Of a DNA stretch of 64,000 nucleotides, positions 58,953 through 64,000 are shown piece after piece; the first letter of the stretch is position 1; every line of letters begins with the position of its first letter. The position numbers were made by a program, and so were the translations under genes. The notes under the pieces were generated by a model, which saw only the letters and a program-made list of their open reading frames with translations, made no database searches and was not told where the DNA came from. Location: contig NZ_CP096115.1 in the NCBI RefSeq assembly GCF_024662215.1, forward strand, positions 2,554,935-2,618,934, in the 5' to 3' direction. Source of the stretch: Methanoplanus endosymbiosus (GTDB lineage Archaea > Halobacteriota > Methanomicrobia > Methanomicrobiales > Methanomicrobiaceae).

Positions 58953-58966
58953 AAATATATACCTGA
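58953..58966 (-). promoter_or_regulatory. TATA box of the bPH2 gene
   Basis: On the minus strand the AT-rich 'tatatatttatttg' lies about 25-40 bases before the ATG at 58927. This fits an archaeal core promoter and supports the shorter start with little or no leader. Confidence 0.5.
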
Positions 58967-59080
58967 TCTTTTCATTCCCGGAAAAACACTCATCTTTCAG
59001 GTTCAGTTTTGGGAATTTTGCTTTTTATGTGATGATCTTTTGGTTTTATTATAATTCTGAATTATCTTCGGGGCTCTTTT

Positions 59081-59221
59081 ATGCCGGCCAAAGAAGAGAG
59101 AATTATTTACAGAAATAACAGGAGGTGGAGCATGATTAACAGAAAGCCTGCAAGGCAGTTGTCTGATGATGATTACAGAAGAGTATCTCAGATGCTGAAG
59201 TACCGCAGTAAAAAAATATGA
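59081..59221 (+). CDS. Small basic protein, 46 residues
   Basis: An open frame that begins ATG 59081 and contains a second ATG at 59132 which is preceded by AGGAGGTGGAGC, a very strong ribosome site. From 59132 the peptide is 'MINRKPARQLSDDDYRRVSQ' and nine more residues, basic and predicted helical. Either start gives a small basic protein. No family is recognised. The strong ribosome site is the best evidence that it is translated. Bases 59222-59428 contain nothing further that I can support. Confidence 0.5.
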   Translation: MPAKEERIIYRNNRRWSMINRKPARQLSDDDYRRVSQMLKYRSKKI

Positions 59222-59428
59222 TCTGTGCATACAGTACACAGGTTAAAATATCTTCTCAGGTCAGTAATCGTCCTGATGTATGGGTGAAATTTATCTCTTT
59301 TCTTAACTGCCGGAATTATTGGTGCAATCTGTTTTCAGACTTTGATCTCAGTGTATTCCGGTGTGTCTTTCAGTACAGGCTGCCCTGAATGCCTTTTTGA
59401 TTTTCAGGTTGCATGCTGCTTATCAGAG

Positions 59429-61540
59429 TTATTTCAGTGATGCAATCACCCGTATATCACATCTGCCGCCGTTTGATCGTACAGTTATTCTTCCGGTCTG
59501 GATGGCTTTACTGCTCATATATTCCGGAATTATGCTGACATCAATCTTCTGCTTTCCCTGTATGGAGAAGTTTTCTGGTTCTGCTTTAATCCATCTGTTA
59601 TCAGATGTTATCTCACCGTTAAGCGTTCTCTCTCCTGAATTGGTTATTTCAATACTCTGTACAGTTTTCTGTGCATCATTGTCTGCCCTGTTTATATCCG
59701 GTTTTTTTATGCCCCTGAATAGCAGCCTTTTATCCGGAATTACGGTTAGTATGGGTTCTTTCTGTAATGATACATTTATCTCAGTCTTTTCAGAGCCTGC
59801 CGGGGTTTTGAACTGTATCCATGATTTGTATTTTATGCCCGCAGGTCTGCTTTCAAAGTATGATCTCTCAACCGTTATCTCAATTATTTTTTTATCTCTG
59901 ACACTGAAATTCTTCTCCGGGAGAAGAATCCATCTGTGAAGGGGTTCTGCTGTGATTTCAAGGGGGTCCTGATTTCTGTTTATGATCTCTATCTCTGCCT
60001 TATTGTCACAGTCAGGGTCAAACTTCAGATCAATTATTTGTGGTCTGATCTCCGGTTTTAACAGGATAATTTCTCTATTTTCCGGCTTTTCCTCTATTAT
60101 TTCAGGTTTTTCCGGAATAACTCTTTGTCTTTCCGGAATTATTCCAGGTTTTTTAGTCTCAGTATTCTGAGCCTTAATCCCGGCATCTGCTACAGGGTCT
60201 GTGGTTTTTACTGCACTATTTTTCAGTGCCGGTTCTCTTCTCTGAGCTGTATCGGTTTTTATATCCGTTTTTATTGCAGCTGAACTTTTTTCTGTATCCG
60301 GTAGGGTTTTAGTATCTTTTTGATGGTGTTTACTCTGGTATTTGCTTTGATATTTATTCAGTCCCTGAATGCCTGTACTGTTGTTGTCTGCCGGAATTTC
60401 CGGAGGGGTTCTGGCATCCGGAGATGTAATTTTTGCATTTGGTACTTTGGTTTTTGGTTTTACAGTCTTAGGGCCGTTGTATGGGAAATACTCCTTCTTT
60501 TTGATCTTCAGGATTTCACACCAGGGGCATATCTGAAGATGTCCTGAATGCCAGTGGTTTGGATTATTGTCGCACTGTTTTAACCCGGAAAGTTCATCCT
60601 GCAATACTGTTACCCATTCGTCTGCATCCGGGCGCATATATGGCTTATCTATGCCTTTAACAAAGCATCTCTCAAAGAGTGCTCTTATCTCAGGTGAGAG
60701 TATGGCATAAGGCGGAGCATAGAGGGGCGGATAGATCTGCCTGACATTTCTTAGGTAGGGGAATATTCCGTTCTTTATCTTATGCTCGGTTGTCGGGTAG
60801 TCCTCAACCCCCTTTCCTCTTGCCTGGAAGGGATGCACCCCGTTCATCAGGAATTTGAATATCAGAATGGAGAGTGAAAATAGGTCAGAGTAATACCTGT
60901 CAATATTTTCTGTCCGGAAATTTATGCCCATCAGTTCGGGAGCAAGATAATCTCCGGTTGCGACTTTGGTGAAGTATTTTTTGCCGGTCTTTTTATTCTC
61001 TATCTGGAAAGAGTCGCAGTCAATGATTGATATCGCAGCAGTCCTTGCAACAAGGATATTGCTGCCGCTCATATCCCCTATGCAGTGCCCGCTTCTGTGA
61101 ATTGCAGAGACTGTGTAGGCGATATTATAGGCTGTTGTAAGGAGGTATTTCCATGTAAATGAACCACTCAGGTATTTATTCCGGTCCTGAGGGTCATAAT
61201 ACATATGTGCCTCTCTGAAGAGTTCTGTGTCAATGACCGGCATTAAAAAGCCGCAGAAATCTTTCCGCCCCGGATATTTGTACAGTTCGCTCACCGGCCA
61301 TGCTATTGATGCCGAACGGGTATTCTTATTGTGTTCGGTAAGATCGCAGGCAGGAGGGTTGTCAGTCATTGAGGTTATCTTATCGCGAATCTCCTCTGTA
61401 ATTATATTTCTGTAGTATATCTTTGCACAGAGAGCAGGATTTTCAGATAACTTAAATACCTCACCCTCCCCGCCTTTTTTTGGGGGGTGTATGAGGGTGT
61501 ATTTTACCCCTGTGCGATCATATACGCAGGTATTATCCAT
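59429..61540 (-). CDS. Protein kinase-like protein of TerY-P type with zinc ribbon and Ig-like domains
   Basis: A 703-residue protein. Residues about 1-310 are a protein-kinase-like domain: 'GEVFKLSENPALCAKIYY' holds the ATP Lys, 'GHCIGDMSGSNILVARTA' the catalytic loop (GD instead of RD) and 'SIIDCDSFQI' a DFG-like DCD, then 'DYLAPELMG'. A Cys/His cluster 'NPNHWHSGHLQICPWCE' (about 333-349) is like that in YegI-type kinases. A low-complexity linker rich in Lys, Thr and Pro follows to about 500. The last 200 residues contain two Ig-like modules with 'NRDPLEITAEPLHRWILLP'-like and 'DNRWIKAEPENFSIQGKQK' parts. It ends the leftward triad after the PP2C gene. Confidence 0.85.
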   Translation of the reverse strand: MDNTCVYDRTGVKYTLIHPPKKGGEGEVFKLSENPALCAKIYYRNIITEEIRDKITSMTDNPPACDLTEHNKNTRSASIAWPVSELYKYPGRKDFCGFLMPVIDTELFREAHMYYDPQDRNKYLSGSFTWKYLLTTAYNIAYTVSAIHRSGHCIGDMSGSNILVARTAAISIIDCDSFQIENKKTGKKYFTKVATGDYLAPELMGINFRTENIDRYYSDLFSLSILIFKFLMNGVHPFQARGKGVEDYPTTEHKIKNGIFPYLRNVRQIYPPLYAPPYAILSPEIRALFERCFVKGIDKPYMRPDADEWVTVLQDELSGLKQCDNNPNHWHSGHLQICPWCEILKIKKKEYFPYNGPKTVKPKTKVPNAKITSPDARTPPEIPADNNSTGIQGLNKYQSKYQSKHHQKDTKTLPDTEKSSAAIKTDIKTDTAQRREPALKNSAVKTTDPVADAGIKAQNTETKKPGIIPERQRVIPEKPEIIEEKPENREIILLKPEIRPQIIDLKFDPDCDNKAEIEIINRNQDPLEITAEPLHRWILLPEKNFSVRDKKIIEITVERSYFESRPAGIKYKSWIQFKTPAGSEKTEINVSLQKEPILTVIPDKRLLFRGIKKPDINRADNDAQKTVQSIEITNSGERTLNGEITSDNRWIKAEPENFSIQGKQKIDVSIIPEYMSSKAIQTGRITVRSNGGRCDIRVIASLK

Positions 61541-62362
61541 TTAAGGTGCCTTTTGGCCGGTTTTCCGGTTGATAACCCCGACAACAAATGTCTTGTCGTC
61601 CTCGGAGTTTTCTGCCATCATTCCGGATGATAGAAGATTTTTCAGGTCTTCTGACGCTTCATCAGGGTCAGTTATACTGTTGATATATCTGTTAAAGGGG
61701 TTGAAAAAAGGGATGTGGGGCTGGTACTTCCCGCCCGGTTTTGTGAGGACGGCCCTCTGGCATCCATCGGTGAAGACAGATACTGAGTCAATGTCTGGGA
61801 TATTTTCCTTTATTCTGAGATCACTTCTCCACTTATCTGAGGTTATCGGTGTTGTCTCGTTGATGTACTCCGAATATCCGGGGTCTGATATGATTATCGG
61901 CTCTCCTCCTGATATGCCTACAATGCCGCCGTCTCCGACATGTCCGCATGATACATAATTCCGGTCAATAAGAACGACCATCAGGGTGCAGGCGAGCTGC
62001 TCTGTCTGTATATCATTCTCATCTGCATATCTCTGTATGGACTCTCTCGCATGCAGGAAGGAATTTTCAATAATCTCCCTGTTTTTTGTAATATCTGCCA
62101 GGACTGTATCGCCAATCTTCTCCCTGAAGAGGTCTGTTATCATCCTGCTTGCAGATCTGACCGCAATTTCTGACCCGATCCCGGAGTACTCTGCACTGCC
62201 AAGGCCGTCTGAGACTGCTATTACGGCGGTTGACTTCCTTATGGCTTCAAATGCCATTGCGTCCTGGCACGGTATGCCCTTTTTTATATGCGACGGGCCG
62301 GTCACTCTTGCACCGAAAACAGAGGGTATATTATTCCGGAGCATATTGTCTTTGTTATTCAT
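61541..62362 (-). CDS. PP2C-type protein phosphatase of TerY-P triad
   Basis: A 273-residue phosphatase. The Asp/Gly metal motifs of PP2C are in 'HIKKGIPCQDAMAFEAI' near residue 26, 'AVIAVSDGLGSAEYSGIGSE' near residue 47 and 'YVSCGHVGDGGIVGISGGEP' near residue 137, and 'SVSVFTDGCQRAVL' near 199. It should reverse the kinase's action on the VWA protein or other targets. Its stop TAA (61541) directly adjoins the kinase ATG (61540), and the VWA gene lies six bases upstream, so all three are one operon. Confidence 0.88.
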   Translation of the reverse strand: MNNKDNMLRNNIPSVFGARVTGPSHIKKGIPCQDAMAFEAIRKSTAVIAVSDGLGSAEYSGIGSEIAVRSASRMITDLFREKIGDTVLADITKNREIIENSFLHARESIQRYADENDIQTEQLACTLMVVLIDRNYVSCGHVGDGGIVGISGGEPIIISDPGYSEYINETTPITSDKWRSDLRIKENIPDIDSVSVFTDGCQRAVLTKPGGKYQPHIPFFNPFNRYINSITDPDEASEDLKNLLSSGMMAENSEDDKTFVVGVINRKTGQKAP

Positions 62363-62368
62363 GACTGG

Positions 62369-63070
62369 TTATATTGTGGGAATCTCTCCCCATCCTCCAA
62401 GCATGTCAAAGGGGTCTTCAAGTACTACCTGTTCTCCTACTTTTGAGGCCGAAACTTTGGTCTGGCTTCTTGACAGCCATATGAACATCTCATTGAAGTG
62501 GTTCTCCTTAAGTTTGATCGGTGCCCTGTTTGGAGGGGAGATCAGTTTTAATGTCTCCATATCAGCTTCATCAACACCGACTGTAAAGAAGAGGAATTTC
62601 CCGTTTTTCTCTCCTCTGTGGACCGTACTTACAGTTTCATTCCAGAGTTCATCGCCCTCTTTCATGTCAGTAGGCTCACCGTCTGTTATCATAAATATCC
62701 AGGGGCGGTAGTAATCAATGCCTTCCTTTTTGTACTCTTCCTTTCTTGCTTCAAGCATATCAACGGCTTTTTTTATTGCGTTTCCCATCGGGGTTAAGCC
62801 GTCTGCTATGAGTTCTTCTGGTTCAAACTCCTCAATTGACTTAAAGTCAGAAACCACCTGAACTGACTGTCCGAATGCCACCACTGCAAGATCAATTCTC
62901 TTCCTTGCAAGGTCATCCTTCTCTATCTCTTCCTTGAAGGTTTTAATTCCGGAATTTAAGTCATCAATTTTGCCACTGATGTTCATTGAGCCTGATGTGT
63001 CCAGGAGAAGTATTGTTGGACAGTGCGGCTGCTGCGGGTATGCTATCTCGACCATTTCCTCAAGCGTCAT
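62369..63070 (-). CDS. VWA-domain protein, TerY-like
   Basis: A 233-residue von Willebrand A protein. The metal-ion-dependent adhesion site is 'TILLLDTSGSMNISGKIDDL' (DxSxS at residues 24-28), with the Thr region in 'DLAVVAFGQSVQVVSD' and 'RPWIFMITDGEPTDMKEGDE' (TDGxPTD) near residue 132. It resembles TerY of the tellurite-resistance (ter) clusters. It is the first gene of the triad VWA - PP2C - kinase. A promoter should lie in 63071-63244, which has AT-rich sequence but no gene. Confidence 0.9.
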   Translation of the reverse strand: MTLEEMVEIAYPQQPHCPTILLLDTSGSMNISGKIDDLNSGIKTFKEEIEKDDLARKRIDLAVVAFGQSVQVVSDFKSIEEFEPEELIADGLTPMGNAIKKAVDMLEARKEEYKKEGIDYYRPWIFMITDGEPTDMKEGDELWNETVSTVHRGEKNGKFLFFTVGVDEADMETLKLISPPNRAPIKLKENHFNEMFIWLSRSQTKVSASKVGEQVVLEDPFDMLGGWGEIPTI

Positions 63071-63244
63071 CTCATTAACCTCATAAAAATTGTATAATTG
63101 TTTAATTTATTACTGTATATCTGCCTCTAATCTGATATTTGGACGATGGCATAAATATACATTCGGTTTTGGCCGGATTTATTCCTGAAATATTATACGC
63201 CTGAGAGAGGTATGCTGAATTTCCGGTTGTAAAAAAAGGCAGTA

Positions 63245-64000
63245 TTATGCTGTTTCGCATAATCCATCTGTTCTGTTTTTCTCAATGATTTGGGCTGCAA
63301 AGAGTGCAATTGCTGATATAGGTAGGGCAATTACGATTGGATTTACAACTCCCCACGGCATCGGAAGAACAGACTGAACTCCAAAGAGTGCATCTGACAT
63401 CCCAAGAACGGATGACTCCTTTACATGGACAAATGCGGTCCAGAGAAACCATGAGAGGGCACCTGCTGTAATGCTTATCTTTGCGGCATAGACTGAGGGT
63501 TTTTCCGAGTACAGTGCGTGGGCAAATGCCGGAATGAATGCTGCCGCACAGAGGCCCATGAATATGACAGTTGCCCTTGCTATGATGTTCTCCGGAAGTG
63601 CATATGCAACAATTGTGCTTACAATAATCATTGCCAGTGTTCCGATCTGAATTGCCTTCATTGAAGGTTTGTTCTCTTTTACAAGGGGGTTTAGGTCATA
63701 TCCTATTGTTGTTCCCATTGTATGGAAGAGCGAGCTTAATGTTGACATTGCCGCTGCCAGCAGTGCGAGCATGAAGATTACAATGAAGAGATCGGGCATT
63801 GCGGAGTTGATGTACAGCGGAATTATGCTGTCAACATTTCCTCCGGCAGCATCAACCGCAAGCATGCCGGAATTTCTCATAAACCAGACGTTTGTCAGAG
63901 GGCCTACGGTGAATGCAACGCCTGTCATCATAAGTACAAACGGCCCCCCGATCATCACAGCCCTGTGAATTGAACGGTTGTCTTTTACAGTCATAAACCG
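63245..64000 (-). CDS. Sodium:solute symporter family protein, 5' end outside window
   Basis: The C-terminal 252 residues of a transporter; the frame is open to the right edge. About six hydrophobic segments are visible. 'LALLAAAMSTLSSLFHTMGT' is the family's conserved sodium-site helix, and 'GYDLNPLVKENKPSMKAIQI' the following loop. It belongs to the SSS family (PanF/PutP-like). The substrate cannot be told from this part. Confidence 0.88.
   Translation of the reverse strand, partial: RFMTVKDNRSIHRAVMIGGPFVLMMTGVAFTVGPLTNVWFMRNSGMLAVDAAGGNVDSIIPLYINSAMPDLFIVIFMLALLAAAMSTLSSLFHTMGTTIGYDLNPLVKENKPSMKAIQIGTLAMIIVSTIVAYALPENIIARATVIFMGLCAAAFIPAFAHALYSEKPSVYAAKISITAGALSWFLWTAFVHVKESSVLGMSDALFGVQSVLPMPWGVVNPIVIALPISAIALFAAQIIEKNRTDGLCETA

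Noticed and set aside
1-64000. CRISPR arrays, rRNA genes, complete insertion sequences, prophage
   Set aside because: I looked for regularly spaced short repeats, rRNA signatures, transposase genes with terminal repeats and phage structural genes and saw none in the window.

Overview
The window is chromosomal DNA of a hydrogen/formate-using methanogenic archaeon, most likely of the order Methanomicrobiales. The placement rests on the formate dehydrogenase and formate transporter genes (fdhC, fdhA, fdhB), methanofuran biosynthesis genes (mfnD, mfnF), tRNA-dependent cysteine synthesis (pscS), an HdrA-like flavoprotein, an archaeal 20S proteasome subunit, eukaryote-like ribosomal proteins (L15e, L37Ae) and tRNA-Tyr with an archaeal-type intron. 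The order-level placement is inference, because no rRNA gene is present.

Layout. 1-8 kb is accessory DNA: two paralogous small membrane proteins around a DUF1566 lipoprotein, a winged-helix regulator, a predicted PIN/Xre-ImmA toxin-antitoxin pair, a conserved 69-residue protein and a PstI/BsuBI-like type II restriction-modification pair. 8-16.9 kb is mostly housekeeping: a DRG GTPase, a response regulator, Trm1, tRNA-Arg, a UbiA prenyltransferase, and a leftward operon of gamma carbonic anhydrase, HdrA-like protein, MtnA and a DUF116 protein. At 16.75-17.77 kb a 142-bp duplication flanks a Yip1-family gene and leaves stubs of both neighbouring genes. 18.9-19.9 kb holds a VapBC pair and the relic of a group II intron. 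19.9-26.4 kb holds pyrBI, a leftward recJ-PUA-NAC-trmI run, nnr and moaC. 26.6-31.4 kb is the proteasome/RNase P superoperon (L15e, Rpp30, Pop5, PsmA, SBDS, L37Ae, RpoP, Brix, Pcc1, prefoldin beta), without the exosome genes that usually sit in its middle. 31.4-34.5 kb is gene-poor, with a 58-nt pyrimidine tract, a 60-bp-period tandem repeat, intron-containing tRNA-Tyr and three identical tRNA-Asp genes.

34.5-40.3 kb carries a condensation-domain protein, a HEAT-repeat protein, SurE, MfnD/MfnF and a zinc-ribbon protein. 40.3-46.2 kb is the formate region: fdhC with a palindrome-rich upstream region, two membrane-protein genes, then fdhAB with its own palindromic promoter. 46.3-55.8 kb has a CLC channel with CBS domains, a small coiled-coil gene coupled to pscS, convergent thiI, DUF2150, a flippase, a nuclease-like exported protein and a Cys-cluster protein. 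55.9-58.2 kb encodes a STAS / LytS-SpoIIE / HATPase partner-switching cassette. 59.4-63.1 kb is a TerY-P-type triad (VWA protein, PP2C phosphatase, kinase). The window ends inside a sodium:solute symporter gene.

The best candidates for under-described biology are the coiled-coil gene coupled to pscS, the partner-switching cassette in an organism that has no sigma factors, the TerY-P triad whose kinase carries a zinc ribbon and tandem Ig-like domains, and the 142-bp duplication that let a gene be inserted between two divergent genes without disrupting either. All assignments come from reading the sequence and from knowledge of the families; no database search was run.
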